Made by a program: the position numbers and the translations under genes. A stretch of 64,000 nt of DNA from an uncultured Rheinheimera sp. (GTDB lineage: Bacteria > Pseudomonadota > Gammaproteobacteria > Enterobacterales > Alteromonadaceae), in NCBI GenBank assembly GCA_943913835.1, contig CALTZU010000004.1:1-64000 (forward strand), given 5' to 3'. A model generated the notes under the pieces. It was given only the letters and a program-made list of their open reading frames with translations. It did no database searches and had not been told where the DNA came from. Shown here piece by piece: positions 42,510 through 51,397 of this stretch; position 1 is the stretch's first letter, and every line of letters starts with the position of its first letter.

Positions 42510-43817
42510 ATGAGCATCAATCTTGAGTTTGACCGTCAGCATATCTGGCATCCATACACCTCGTTAAGTAAACCTTTGCCTGTGTATCCTGTGGTCAGCG
42601 CCTATGGGTGTGAGCTGATGCTGGAAGATGGCCGGACTTTGGTGGATGGCACTTCGTCATGGTGGGCGGCTATTCATGGTTACAATCATCCGGAGTTGAA
42701 TCAGGCTCTGGTGGCACAAAGCCAGAAAATGAGTCATGTGATGTTTGGTGGTATCACCCACCAGCCTGCAGTCGATCTGGCGAAGTTGTTACTGCAGATG
42801 GTACCGGCCGGTTTAAGCAAAGTGTTTTTTGCTGACAGCGGATCTATTTCTGTTGAAGTGGCCATTAAAATGGCGTTGCAGTACTGGTTAGGTTTAGGCC
42901 AGCCAGAGAAAAACCGGTTACTGACCATTCAAAAGGGTTATCACGGCGATACTTTTGCCGCTATGTCGGTCTGTGATCCAATAGACGGCATGCACTCGAT
43001 GTTTAAAGACCAGATCATCCCACAGTTATTTGCCCCAGCTCCACAAAGCCAATTTGACGGCGACTTTTTAGCAGAAGATGAGCAGGCTTTGACGGCTTTA
43101 TTTGAGCAACATCATCAGCAGTTGGCGGCCTTTATTCTGGAACCGATATTACAAGGCGCCGGAGGTATGCGTTTTTATCATCCGGATTATTTAAAGCTGG
43201 CGCGCAGACTTTGTGATCAGTATCAGGTGCTGTTAATTGCCGATGAAATAGCCACAGGTTTTGGTCGTACCGGCAAACTCTTTGCCTGTCAGCATGCTGG
43301 CATCAGCCCGGATATTATCTGTTTGGGTAAAGCCTTAACCGGCGGTTATCTGACGTTAGCTGCGACTTTGTGCAACGATAAAGTAGCAGATGGTATAGCT
43401 ATGGGCGCTGTGCCAGCTTTAATGCACGGCCCTACTTATATGGCGAATCCATTGGCCTGTGCTGTAGCACTTAAAAGCCTGCAACTGGTGCAGCAGAATC
43501 AATGGCAAGCTCAGGTTGCGGCCATAGAGCAGCAACTAAAAAACGAGCTTGAGCCTTGCCGTAGTTCACCTTATGTCGCAGATGTGCGGGTATTGGGTGC
43601 TATAGGTGTGGTGGAGATGAAACAGAATGTCGATGTGGCTGCTATGCAAAAAGCTTTTGTTGAACTGGGCGTTTGGATCCGGCCTTTTGGCAAACTGTTG
43701 TATTTAATGCCACCTTATATCATCAGTCCCTCCCAGCTTTCCAAACTAACAGCGTCGCTCTGCCTGTTATGTCACCAGCCGCAAGCTCAGGATATACAGG
43801 CTTTACCAGGCGCTTAA
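42510..43817 (+). CDS. bioA: Adenosylmethionine--8-amino-7-oxononanoate transaminase
   Basis: PLP enzyme that transfers an amino group from SAM to KAPA, giving DAPA. The 435-residue class III aminotransferase shows RQHIWHPYTSL, DGTSSWWAAIHGYNHPELN, GYHGDTFAAMSVCD, LIADEIATGFGRTGKLFACQHA, and the PLP lysine in LGKALTGGYLTLAATL. It is divergent from bioB, so the usual bioA/bioBFCD arrangement is kept. The intergenic region has only a half-site reminiscent of a BirA operator. Its stop overlaps that of the next minus-strand gene. Confidence 0.96.
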   Translation: MSINLEFDRQHIWHPYTSLSKPLPVYPVVSAYGCELMLEDGRTLVDGTSSWWAAIHGYNHPELNQALVAQSQKMSHVMFGGITHQPAVDLAKLLLQMVPAGLSKVFFADSGSISVEVAIKMALQYWLGLGQPEKNRLLTIQKGYHGDTFAAMSVCDPIDGMHSMFKDQIIPQLFAPAPQSQFDGDFLAEDEQALTALFEQHHQQLAAFILEPILQGAGGMRFYHPDYLKLARRLCDQYQVLLIADEIATGFGRTGKLFACQHAGISPDIICLGKALTGGYLTLAATLCNDKVADGIAMGAVPALMHGPTYMANPLACAVALKSLQLVQQNQWQAQVAAIEQQLKNELEPCRSSPYVADVRVLGAIGVVEMKQNVDVAAMQKAFVELGVWIRPFGKLLYLMPPYIISPSQLSKLTASLCLLCHQPQAQDIQALPGA

Positions 43818-44188
43818 TCAATGGTCGAAAACACGAATAGTACAACGGCACTTAAAAATAACAGGAAAAATAAGTTTAAGCGCCAACCATCGTCGCGTCG
43901 CCTGCTACGAAACTGATGTAACACCAAAGTAGCAGCTGTAAAGACAAGGCACCAACGCACAAGCACCTCCAGTTTAGCCACTAAGTCCAGATCCCAGTTG
44001 TGTTCGACGGGTATCCCCCAATACTGCACCAAACCGCTGTTAAATTCAGGTTTAGCCATATGAGCCAGTGCCAAACCCATGATCAATAAAAACCAAGCGC
44101 CCAGGTTCAGCATCGCCAACAACATCATGACCCAATCCGAGCCTTTACGTCGCTCTTTAGGCCTTGGATGGGGCTCTGACTCATTCAT
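43814..44188 (-). CDS. Hypothetical three-helix membrane protein
   Basis: A 124-residue protein I cannot place. The basic, proline-containing N terminus (ESEPHPRPKERRKGSDW) is followed by membrane segments at about 22-45, 78-97 and 104-122. A polar loop between the first two includes FNSGLVQYWGIPVEHNWDLD. ATG 44188 with AGGA upstream is better than the GTG at 44203. It is divergent from asnS, and its stop overlaps the bioA stop tail to tail. Confidence 0.7.
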   Translation of the reverse strand: MNESEPHPRPKERRKGSDWVMMLLAMLNLGAWFLLIMGLALAHMAKPEFNSGLVQYWGIPVEHNWDLDLVAKLEVLVRWCLVFTAATLVLHQFRSRRRDDGWRLNLFFLLFLSAVVLFVFSTID

Positions 44189-44289
44189 TTTGGAATTCCT
44201 CACAATTTTTACTTGTGTTCAGTCTTTGCCTCAGTATGATGTCTGCTTTTGGGTTTTTACAGTTTCTTAAGTAAGTTGGAGCAGGTTGC

Positions 44290-45690
44290 ATGATGCATGC
44301 AGTAATCAAAGATGTGCTGTCTGGCCAGTATCAGGTTGGCGATACAGTCACAGTTAAAGGGTGGATCCGCACTAAGCGTGATTCCAAAGCCGGGATTTCA
44401 TTTTTAGCCGTGCACGACGGCAGCTGCTTTGATGCAGTTCAGGCCGTTGCTCCGGCTGATTTGAATAATTACGAAAACGAAATTAAACGTCTGACGACTG
44501 CTTGCTCTGTCATTGTGACTGGTACTATTGCCAAGTCAGAAGGTCAGGGTCAGGCTTTTGAAATCCAGGCTTCTTCTGTTGAAGTAGTTGGCTGGGTTGA
44601 AAACCCGGACACCTACCCTATGGCACCAAAACGCCATAGCATGGAATACCTGCGTGAACAGGCACATTTACGTGCCCGCACTAACATGGTGGGTGCTATC
44701 ACCCGTGTTCGTCACTGTTTAGCTCAGGCCATTCATCGTTTTTTCCACGAGCGTGGTTTCTACTGGATCAGCACCCCTATCATTACCGGGGCTGACGCTG
44801 AAGGCGCAGGCGAGATGTTCCGCGTCAGTACATTAGACCTGGAAAACCTGCCTCGTACCGACAAAGGCGCTATTGACTACAAACAGGACTTCTTCGGCAA
44901 AGAAACTTTCCTGACGGTATCAGGCCAGCTGAACGTGGAAACCTACGCTTGTGCTTTGTCTAAGGTCTATACCTTCGGCCCGACCTTCCGTGCTGAAAAC
45001 TCAAACACCACCCGTCACTTAGCTGAATTCTGGATGATTGAACCGGAAGTTGCCTACGCTGAATTAAAAGACGTAGCGCAACTGGCGGAAGACATGCTGA
45101 AGTTTGTATTTAAAGCTGTTTTAGCAGAACGTGCTGATGATATGGCGTTTTTTGCTGAACGTGTCGATGAAAATGCCGTCAGCCGTCTGCTAAACATGAT
45201 CGATTCCACTTTCGTGCGGATGGATTACACCGAAGCTGTTGAGATCCTGAAAAACTGCGGTAAGAAATTTGATTACCCTGTCGAATGGGGTGTGGATTTA
45301 CAGTCTGAACACGAACGTTATTTAGCTGAAGTGCATGTTGGCGCTCCTGTGATTCTGCAAAACTATCCAAAAGACATCAAAGCCTTCTACATGCGGATGA
45401 ATGAAGACGGTAAAACTGTGGCGGCTATGGATATCCTGGCACCAGGTATTGGTGAAATCATAGGTGGTAGTCAGCGTGAAGAGCGTTTAGAGCAGCTGGA
45501 TGCCCGTATGGATCAGATGGGTCTGAATAAAGAAGACTACAGCTGGTACCGCGACCTGCGCCGTTACGGCACAGTACCTCATGCCGGTTTTGGTTTAGGT
45601 TTTGAGCGTCTGGTGTCTTATGTGACAGGTGTGGGCAACGTACGTGACGTGATCGCCTTCCCTCGTACGCCGGGTAACGCTGATTTCTGA
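44290..45690 (+). CDS. asnS: Asparaginyl-tRNA synthetase
   Basis: Class IIb aminoacyl-tRNA synthetase charging tRNA-Asn. The 466-residue protein has the N-terminal anticodon-binding OB fold (TVKGWIRTKRDSKAGISFLAVHDGS), motif 2 (FGPTFRAENSNTTRHLAEFWMIEPE) and motif 3 (GFGLGFERLVSYVTG) at the C terminus. Length and AsnRS-type segments such as FLTVSGQLNVE separate it from AspRS. ATG 44290 is followed by ATG 44293; GGAG at 44278 supports either. A strong terminator follows. Confidence 0.96.
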   Translation: MMHAVIKDVLSGQYQVGDTVTVKGWIRTKRDSKAGISFLAVHDGSCFDAVQAVAPADLNNYENEIKRLTTACSVIVTGTIAKSEGQGQAFEIQASSVEVVGWVENPDTYPMAPKRHSMEYLREQAHLRARTNMVGAITRVRHCLAQAIHRFFHERGFYWISTPIITGADAEGAGEMFRVSTLDLENLPRTDKGAIDYKQDFFGKETFLTVSGQLNVETYACALSKVYTFGPTFRAENSNTTRHLAEFWMIEPEVAYAELKDVAQLAEDMLKFVFKAVLAERADDMAFFAERVDENAVSRLLNMIDSTFVRMDYTEAVEILKNCGKKFDYPVEWGVDLQSEHERYLAEVHVGAPVILQNYPKDIKAFYMRMNEDGKTVAAMDILAPGIGEIIGGSQREERLEQLDARMDQMGLNKEDYSWYRDLRRYGTVPHAGFGLGFERLVSYVTGVGNVRDVIAFPRTPGNADF

Positions 45691-45702
45691 TTCATAAATC
45701 CC

Positions 45703-45726
45703 AAAGGCCTCAGAAGAGGCCTTTTT
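45703..45726. terminator. Terminator of asnS
   Basis: Stem AAAGGCCTC/GAGGCCTTT with loop AGAA and a T-run. It separates asnS from the converging tetR. Confidence 0.9.
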
Positions 45727-45741
45727 ATTATTAACAGTTCG

Positions 45742-46359
45742 CTATTTTTTGCCATAAAAGTTAACAAAGATTTGAATGGAGCTAAGGATTACTGCTTCAT
45801 CTACTTTAGTGTCAGTACTTAAATTAAAAACCCTTGGCCAAAAAGCAAAAGCTTTAAACATTCCCCAAAACTGAGTCGCCGCCAGCTTAATATCCGGGAT
45901 AGCCATAACATTGTGTTGCTGTGCCTGCGCCAGCCAAAGTTCTAGTCCCCCTTCCTGACTTTCCATACGCTGCATAGCTGCCTGAGCTTTTTCGGGACTG
46001 CGGATATACTCAGCCATCACCACTCTCGCCAGCTCAATAAAATCTTCCTGTTCATATACTGCCAGACATTGCCTGCATATAGTCAATAATTGTTGTTCAG
46101 CCGGCAGCGAAGCATCAAAAGCTATGCTGGCAGCCGATTTGCTGCTACGCCACAATTCAGTGGTCGCCAGTTCAAACAACTGCTCTTTACTGGCAAAATG
46201 ATTATATACAGTGCGCTTAGAGACCCCAGCCTGCTCTGCTATTCTATCCATGCTGGCACCGGCAAAACCAAACAAGCGAAACTCTTGAATTGCAGCCTGC
46301 AACACATCCTGCTTTTTTTGTTCTGAGCGTGTCAGTTTTGGTTTTACTTCCGCTTTCAC
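45742..46359 (-). CDS. TetR-family transcriptional regulator
   Basis: A 205-residue repressor-type protein. The N-terminal TetR DNA-binding domain (about 12-60) reads KKQDVLQAAIQEFRLFGFAGASMDRIAEQAGV, SKRTVYNHFASKEQLF. The C-terminal ligand/dimer domain resembles the AefR-like group (ELARVVMAEYIRSPEKAQ). The start is GTG 46359. It is divergent from the lactamase-fold gene, and a strong palindrome in the 110-base gap is the obvious operator, implying control of both genes. The ligand is unknown. Confidence 0.92.
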   Translation of the reverse strand: MKAEVKPKLTRSEQKKQDVLQAAIQEFRLFGFAGASMDRIAEQAGVSKRTVYNHFASKEQLFELATTELWRSSKSAASIAFDASLPAEQQLLTICRQCLAVYEQEDFIELARVVMAEYIRSPEKAQAAMQRMESQEGGLELWLAQAQQHNVMAIPDIKLAATQFWGMFKAFAFWPRVFNLSTDTKVDEAVILSSIQIFVNFYGKK

Positions 46360-46426
46360 TCTATTTGCTCTGCCTCACGAAATAATCCAACATTATTACA
46401 CTCGACAGTTTACTTTTGAAGCAAAT

Positions 46427-46455
46427 AAAGTACACTACACAGTGTAGTTTACTTT
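46427..46455. promoter_or_regulatory. Palindromic operator between tetR and lactamase-fold gene
   Basis: A 29-base inverted repeat centred at 46441, with arms AAAGTACACTACAC and GTGTAGTTTACTTT matching at 13 of 14 positions. It overlaps a candidate -10 TACACT (46431-46436) paired with TTTACT (46409-46414) at 16 bases. The half-site core GTTTACTTTT also occurs at 46408-46417, 39 bases before its copy at 46447-46456, suggesting a second weaker site. This fits a TetR dimer operator. Confidence 0.78.
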
Positions 46456-46469
46456 TAACGGTCCATCTG

Positions 46470-47570
46470 ATGGCCTTCCGACACTATAAGCTTATTTTCA
46501 TACCACTATTGTTTGCCGGAGTTGCTATGACATCTTATTTATCTACCACCGATGAAAACCAGAGATATATGAACAGCTCAGGTGCCAATGAGGCTGGTTT
46601 TTCCAAGTTGCCACAAATCCTCTGGCAATACCTTAAAAACGGCAATAAAGAACGTACTCCGGCTTTTCCTTTGCCTGTACAGAAGTTTCAACTGCCGGAG
46701 AAAGCCGGAGTTGAGGCCAGGTTGTATAAAATCAGCCACTCTACTCTTTTGCTCCAGCTTAATGGCCACTATTGGCTCACTGATCCAGTATTTTCCGAAC
46801 GCGCTTCGCCTTTGCAATGGGCCGGTCCAAAACGTTTTCACGAATTGCCGATAGAATTAGCTGATATACCGGCGTTAGGCGGCGTCATTCTGTCCCATGA
46901 TCATTACGATCATTTGGATAAACAGAGCATAGTTGCGTTAAAGGATCGGACTGAACATTTTATTGTGCCGCTGGGAGTTGAGCAGCATTTGATCAGCTGG
47001 GGCATTCCGCAGCACAAAATTATCAGTCTGGACTGGTGGCAGCACACGCAATTGCATGGAGTTCAATTAACAGCAACGCCAGCGCAGCATTTTTCTGGTC
47101 GGGGTCTGTATGATAAGAACAAAACTTTGTGGGCGTCCTGGGCTATCCGTACTGATCAATTGAATATTTTTTTCAGCGGCGACAGTGGTTATTTTTCTGG
47201 CTTTAAACAAATTGGCGAAGTACTGGGTCCCTTTGACCTGACACTGATAGAAACAGGTGCTTACAACGAGCTCTGGGCTGATATCCACATGATGCCAGAA
47301 CAATCTCTGCGTGCTCATCTGGATTTACAGGGTAAATATATGATCCCCATCCACAACAGCAGCTTTGATTTAGCGATGCACAACTGGTTCGAGCCGCTGG
47401 ACAGATTAGAAGTCGCAGCTAAGGCCTATCAGGTATCGTTACTTACGCCAGTCTTTGGTCAGTCGATAGAACTAGAACACTTATACAAAACTGATTACAA
47501 AAAAAACTGGTGGTACCAGTTTAAGTTGACAACTGAAAGTCAGCCGGAGGAAATACTCAAAGCAGAATAG
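46470..47570 (+). CDS. Metallo-beta-lactamase-fold hydrolase (NAPE-PLD-like)
   Basis: A 366-residue protein with an N-terminal hydrophobic segment (residues 7-24) that anchors or exports it, followed by a metallo-beta-lactamase domain. The zinc motif HDHYDH is at 143-148 in LSHDHYDHLD; later ligands are in TPAQHFSGRG, FSGDSGY and MIPIHNSSF. The segment WLTDPVFSERASP and the overall length resemble NAPE-hydrolysing phospholipase D-like proteins of bacteria, so a lipid or phosphodiester substrate is possible. ATG 46470 is chosen because it follows the operator. It is under likely control of the divergent TetR. Confidence 0.85.
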   Translation: MAFRHYKLIFIPLLFAGVAMTSYLSTTDENQRYMNSSGANEAGFSKLPQILWQYLKNGNKERTPAFPLPVQKFQLPEKAGVEARLYKISHSTLLLQLNGHYWLTDPVFSERASPLQWAGPKRFHELPIELADIPALGGVILSHDHYDHLDKQSIVALKDRTEHFIVPLGVEQHLISWGIPQHKIISLDWWQHTQLHGVQLTATPAQHFSGRGLYDKNKTLWASWAIRTDQLNIFFSGDSGYFSGFKQIGEVLGPFDLTLIETGAYNELWADIHMMPEQSLRAHLDLQGKYMIPIHNSSFDLAMHNWFEPLDRLEVAAKAYQVSLLTPVFGQSIELEHLYKTDYKKNWWYQFKLTTESQPEEILKAE

Positions 47571-47574
47571 GAAA

Positions 47575-47608
47575 GAGCCGCTTTATAACAAAGAGATAAA
47601 GCGGTCTC
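47575..47608. terminator. Hairpin between convergent genes
   Basis: CCGCTTTAT pairs with ATAAAGCGG, with GAG/CTC extension across a mismatch. T-runs are weak on both strands. It probably ends both flanking genes. Confidence 0.5.
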
Positions 47609-47617
47609 AGAACATTG

Positions 47618-48178
47618 CTAGTTATAGTCAGTGAAAAACTCTTCGATCGCCAATGGAGTTCTGTTTGGAACTTCTTGGGCGCAGGTTCCTAAATACAAAA
47701 AGCCTACAATCTCGTCGTCCTCGCCGAGTTCAAAAGCCTGCTTAACAAATTCATACTGTGTGTAAGCACCAGTACGCCATATGCCACCAAAACCTAAGGC
47801 AAAAGCTGCTTGTTGCATCGCCATGACTGCACAGGCAGCAGACTGAGTTTGTTCTGACAGGGGTACTTTTGGATGATTGACACATTTGGCAATACAAACA
47901 ATAACCATAGGCGCCCGCAACGGCAGTTGTCGGGCCCGTTCAATTAATTCATTGCCTACGGAGGGATCTTCTTCAAGCGCCGCTTCAGCGAAAATATCGC
48001 CTAATTTTTCCAGCGACTTACGCCCATTCACCACCACAAAACGCCAGGGTCTTAAATGACCATGATCTGGCACCTGTAACGCAGCTTGTTTGATAATTGC
48101 CAAAGCCTCACCACTTGGTGCAGGTTCAGTTAAACGTGCCGACGAGTAACGAGTCGTCAGTAATGTAACAGCATCCAT
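47618..48178 (-). CDS. YdjA-type nitroreductase
   Basis: A 186-residue FMN-dependent nitroreductase-family protein aligning with E. coli YdjA (183 aa): TTRYSSARLTEPAPSGEAL, VPDHGHLRPWRFVVVNG, LRAPMVIVCIAKC, VMAMQQAAFALGFGGIWRTGAYT and IVGFLYLGT. It is a compact NAD(P)H-linked reductase of unknown natural substrate. It is convergent with the lactamase-fold gene and not obviously under the TetR operator. Confidence 0.9.
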   Translation of the reverse strand: MDAVTLLTTRYSSARLTEPAPSGEALAIIKQAALQVPDHGHLRPWRFVVVNGRKSLEKLGDIFAEAALEEDPSVGNELIERARQLPLRAPMVIVCIAKCVNHPKVPLSEQTQSAACAVMAMQQAAFALGFGGIWRTGAYTQYEFVKQAFELGEDDEIVGFLYLGTCAQEVPNRTPLAIEEFFTDYN

Positions 48179-48323
48179 AGTAAAACCCTTTGATTTAGCT
48201 CGTATAAAGCCATAGACCTGGCAGTAAGGCTACCAAACTTTATTTTGTCCGCACAACAGCTTTCGTTAGCATTAATGCTGTTTGTACAAGGACTGGACAA
48301 AAATAACAATGGCCATTTTTTGA

Positions 48324-49727
48324 TCAGCTCTTCAGCTCCAGATACAAAGCCTGATACTGAGATGCACTTTCAGACCAACCAAAACGCTGTTGCATTCCTC
48401 TTTTTTGCACTGCCTTGTAAAGCTCAACATTCTGATACAAGACCAGAGCCCGCTGTAAGGCGTGCAGTAAATCTTCCGCTGACGGCTCAACAAAACCAAT
48501 GCCTGTCGCTTCTGAATCTGCTAAATCCCTCACCGTATCTTTTAAGCCACCAGTCAGACGTACCAAAGGGACTGTGCCGTAACGCAGACTATAAATTTGA
48601 TTTAAACCACAAGGTTCAAATAAAGACGGCATCAGAAAGAAATCACCGGCCGCCTCAACCTGATGTGATAAAGCTTCATCAAATCCTTCTACAAATACAA
48701 ATCGGTCGGGGTACCTCTGGTTTAATGCATGCAACCTACCGACATAACCCTGGTCACCGGTACCCATCATCAATACTTGCACATTGGCACCATTCAACCA
48801 TTGCTCTATCGCTGGCAACAAATAAGCAAAACCTTTTTGCTCTGTGACCCGGCTTACCAGCACAAAAAGAGGCCATGAATTTTGTTCCAGCCCATAACGT
48901 TGTCTGAGCAATGATTTACAGACTGCCTTGCCACTGAGGTTGTTAAGACTGAATTTACTGTCTAAATGAATGTCTGTCGCCGGATCCCACTGCTCATAAT
49001 CACAGCCATTTAAAATGCCGGTAAAATCCGCTCCACGTGCCAGATATAGCGCCGCTAATCCATTGGCTGCTGGTTCAGACAATAATTCGGCCGCATAACC
49101 CTTACTGACAGTATTCACCTTATCAGCATAAGCTAAACCCAAAGCCAACATACTGGAACCGGCCAAAGAACTAACAGGATACACTTCGGTCTGAACGCGG
49201 TCTGCTGCAGACAATGCTTGCTGGTAAGCGCCGTTATGAATGGTAAACAGCATTTTGGTTCCCGGCAAAGCCTGCTGATAAAACTGCTTCAGGTAATAGG
49301 CTGCAATACCTGTTTGCCAGTCATGCCCATGGATCACTTCTGGCACCCACCCCGTATCAACGCAATACTGCAAAGCTGCTTTACAAAAAAATGCAAATCG
49401 CAAAACGTTGTCTGAGTAAGCCTGCTGGCCATCGTCATACGGGCGCGGACGGCCAAAATAGTCATGGTGCTCGATCAGGAGCAAAGGTACTTCAGCATCA
49501 GTAACCTGACGTACAGCGCAGCCCTGAGCTTGTCCACCCAGAGCAAAATACACAGAACGCCACTGCTGTTCTACAGGCACAGAATATAAGTTGCCATAAC
49601 GAGGTAAAACTACCTTGATCTCATGACCTAGCTTTTGCATCTGCAATGCTAAACCCCGGCTGGCATCTGCCAGCCCGCCGGTCTTGATCACACCTTCAAA
49701 TTCACTACACAAAAACAACACACGCAT
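48324..49727 (-). CDS. glgA: Glycogen synthase
   Basis: Transfers glucose from ADP-glucose to growing alpha-1,4-glucan. The 467-residue GT5 protein has the ADP-glucose motif KTGGL at 15-19, GHDWQTGIAAYYLK, the HNGAYQ region, the C-terminal VSRVTEQKGFAYLLPA, and the catalytic glutamate region PSLFEPCGLNQIYSLRYGT. It lies 55 bases after glgC on the same strand with an intervening stem-loop. The branching and debranching genes are not in this window. Confidence 0.96.
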   Translation of the reverse strand: MRVLFLCSEFEGVIKTGGLADASRGLALQMQKLGHEIKVVLPRYGNLYSVPVEQQWRSVYFALGGQAQGCAVRQVTDAEVPLLLIEHHDYFGRPRPYDDGQQAYSDNVLRFAFFCKAALQYCVDTGWVPEVIHGHDWQTGIAAYYLKQFYQQALPGTKMLFTIHNGAYQQALSAADRVQTEVYPVSSLAGSSMLALGLAYADKVNTVSKGYAAELLSEPAANGLAALYLARGADFTGILNGCDYEQWDPATDIHLDSKFSLNNLSGKAVCKSLLRQRYGLEQNSWPLFVLVSRVTEQKGFAYLLPAIEQWLNGANVQVLMMGTGDQGYVGRLHALNQRYPDRFVFVEGFDEALSHQVEAAGDFFLMPSLFEPCGLNQIYSLRYGTVPLVRLTGGLKDTVRDLADSEATGIGFVEPSAEDLLHALQRALVLYQNVELYKAVQKRGMQQRFGWSESASQYQALYLELKS

Positions 49728-49742
49728 TGCTTATATCCCACT

Positions 49743-49770
49743 AAAGGCCGCTTTCTGAACTGCGGCCTTT
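49743..49770 (-). promoter_or_regulatory. Intercistronic stem-loop between glgC and glgA
   Basis: AAAGGCCGC pairs perfectly with GCGGCCTTT around a ten-base loop. On the glgC-glgA transcript it falls between the genes, and the glgA ribosome site (GGGAT) follows directly. There is no real T-run after it, so partial termination, RNA processing or translational control of glgA are all possible. Confidence 0.6.
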
Positions 49771-49782
49771 AACGCTACAGTA

Positions 49783-51015
49783 TCAGTCAAATCCTACCAT
49801 TGCCCCTTTGGGGATCACTACTACACCATCAGCAGATACGTGGAAACGCTGACGATCCAATACCGGATCTTCACCAATGATGGTATTCGGTGCAATTTTC
49901 ACATCTTTGTCGATGATAGCACGACGAATACGGCAACCTCGTCCAATATCGTTATTTCCCATCAGCACACTTTTCTCAATATAAGCATGACTGTGAACTA
50001 CGGTGTTATACCCCAAAATCGACTGATAAACGATAGCACCACTAACAATACAGCCTGACGCAACCATAGAGCTAATAGCCTGGCCTGTTCTGTTGGCTTC
50101 ATCATGCACAAATTTAGCAGGAGGCATAGGTGGCGTGTAGCTGCGCAGCGGCCAGTATTTATTGTACAAGTCCAATGGGGGCTGCACAGAAATCAGGTCC
50201 ATATTTGCTTCATAGTAAGAATCAAGAGTTCCGACATCACGCCAGTAACCTTTAGAGTCGTCTTGTTCACCACGAATTACATTGGTCGAAAAATCATAGA
50301 CATAGACCCGGCCTTCCGGATACATTTTAGGTATTATATTGTGACCAAAATCATGTTTGGAATCAATTTGTGCCGCATCCTCATTCAGCACATCCACCAG
50401 CGTTTTGGCATCAAAAATATAGTTGCCCATGGAGGCCAATACATAATCAGGCCTGCCAGGTATAGTTTTAGGGTTGGACTTAGGTTTTTCTTCGAAGCCG
50501 ATCATTTTACCGCTGCTATCAACTTCTATAACGCCAAACTCATGAGCCTGAGACACATGGACAGGGATAGCTGCAACGGTTAGCAACGCATGGTTTTGCC
50601 TGTGATAATTCAGCATTTGCCTCACGTCCATTTTGTAGATGTGATCACCACCAAAAACACAAACCTCTTCCGGGTCCAGGCCATGGATCAAGTGAATATT
50701 CTGGTAAACCGCGTCCGCAGTGCCCAGATACCAATGTTTACCAGTCTGCATCTGAGCAGGAATGGGATCGATAAACCTGTTGGTTAAACCTGTCACCCGC
50801 CAGGCTCGGCTCAAATGTTTCATCAGCGAATGTGACTTAAACTGAGTGATTACAAAAATTTGCAGTAAGTCAGAATTGACAAAGTTGTTCAGTACAAAAT
50901 CGATAATCCTGTAATTGCCACCAAAAGGCACAGCCGGTTTTGCTCTGACTCCCGTCAAAGGCGCCAGCCTGGTCCCTTCGCCCCCCGCTAAAATCATGGT
51001 AAGTACACCAGACAT
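49783..51015 (-). CDS. glgC: Glucose-1-phosphate adenylyltransferase
   Basis: Makes ADP-glucose from glucose 1-phosphate and ATP, the controlled step of glycogen synthesis. The 410-residue protein has the nucleotide motif LAGGEGTRLAPLT (9-21), KPAVPFGGNYRIIDF with the allosteric-region lysine, IGFEEKPKSNP with the sugar-phosphate lysine, YWRDVGTLDSYYEANMDLI, and the C-terminal beta-helix with hexapeptide repeats (VVHSHAYIEKSVLMGNND). GGGAGA precedes ATG 51015. First gene of glgCA. Confidence 0.96.
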   Translation of the reverse strand: MSGVLTMILAGGEGTRLAPLTGVRAKPAVPFGGNYRIIDFVLNNFVNSDLLQIFVITQFKSHSLMKHLSRAWRVTGLTNRFIDPIPAQMQTGKHWYLGTADAVYQNIHLIHGLDPEEVCVFGGDHIYKMDVRQMLNYHRQNHALLTVAAIPVHVSQAHEFGVIEVDSSGKMIGFEEKPKSNPKTIPGRPDYVLASMGNYIFDAKTLVDVLNEDAAQIDSKHDFGHNIIPKMYPEGRVYVYDFSTNVIRGEQDDSKGYWRDVGTLDSYYEANMDLISVQPPLDLYNKYWPLRSYTPPMPPAKFVHDEANRTGQAISSMVASGCIVSGAIVYQSILGYNTVVHSHAYIEKSVLMGNNDIGRGCRIRRAIIDKDVKIAPNTIIGEDPVLDRQRFHVSADGVVVIPKGAMVGFD

Positions 51016-51397
51016 AAAAATCTCCCTGTTGATAAACGATTTGAATTTTATTTTTACTCAGTGGTCGTGAAAGCAAAGCTAATACCACAAGCATCCCATG
51101 TCTGTAGAATTCTTATGTCCCCAATCGAATCAATGCTTCTGTAAGCATTTAATTCATCAATACCAGATGACACTGATATGACAAAAATCCATTTTGGTGC
51201 AAGGATGCAGCAGCGCACCAATAGTGATCAAAACACTCATGCATACGAATGCAATCACGACCTGAGTAATAGCGGGAATTAGGGGGGCTTAGCAAGTGAA
51301 ATTTAGAAAAATATATTTCAACAGCCAGATCAAAGCGTAAAACAGTATCCTGTTGAACAGGCTCCAGCTCAGGACTGACCGTGGCTGGAGCTAGTTA
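51016..51397. other. Non-coding interval between glgC and fadH
   Basis: This 382-base gap presumably holds the glgC promoter and the fadH 3' end. I see a small hairpin AATGCTT/AAGCATT at 51132-51149, the palindrome CCTGTTGAACAGG at 51349-51361, and a stem GCTCCAGC/GCTGGAGC at 51361-51391, 7 bases beyond the fadH stop; none has a T-run. No credible ORF and no recognised regulator site. Confidence 0.6.

Noticed and set aside
48245..48847. Open frame of 200 codons antisense to glgA
   Set aside because: It overlaps the conserved C-terminal half of glgA and its product shows no recognisable domain; a shadow of glgA codon use.
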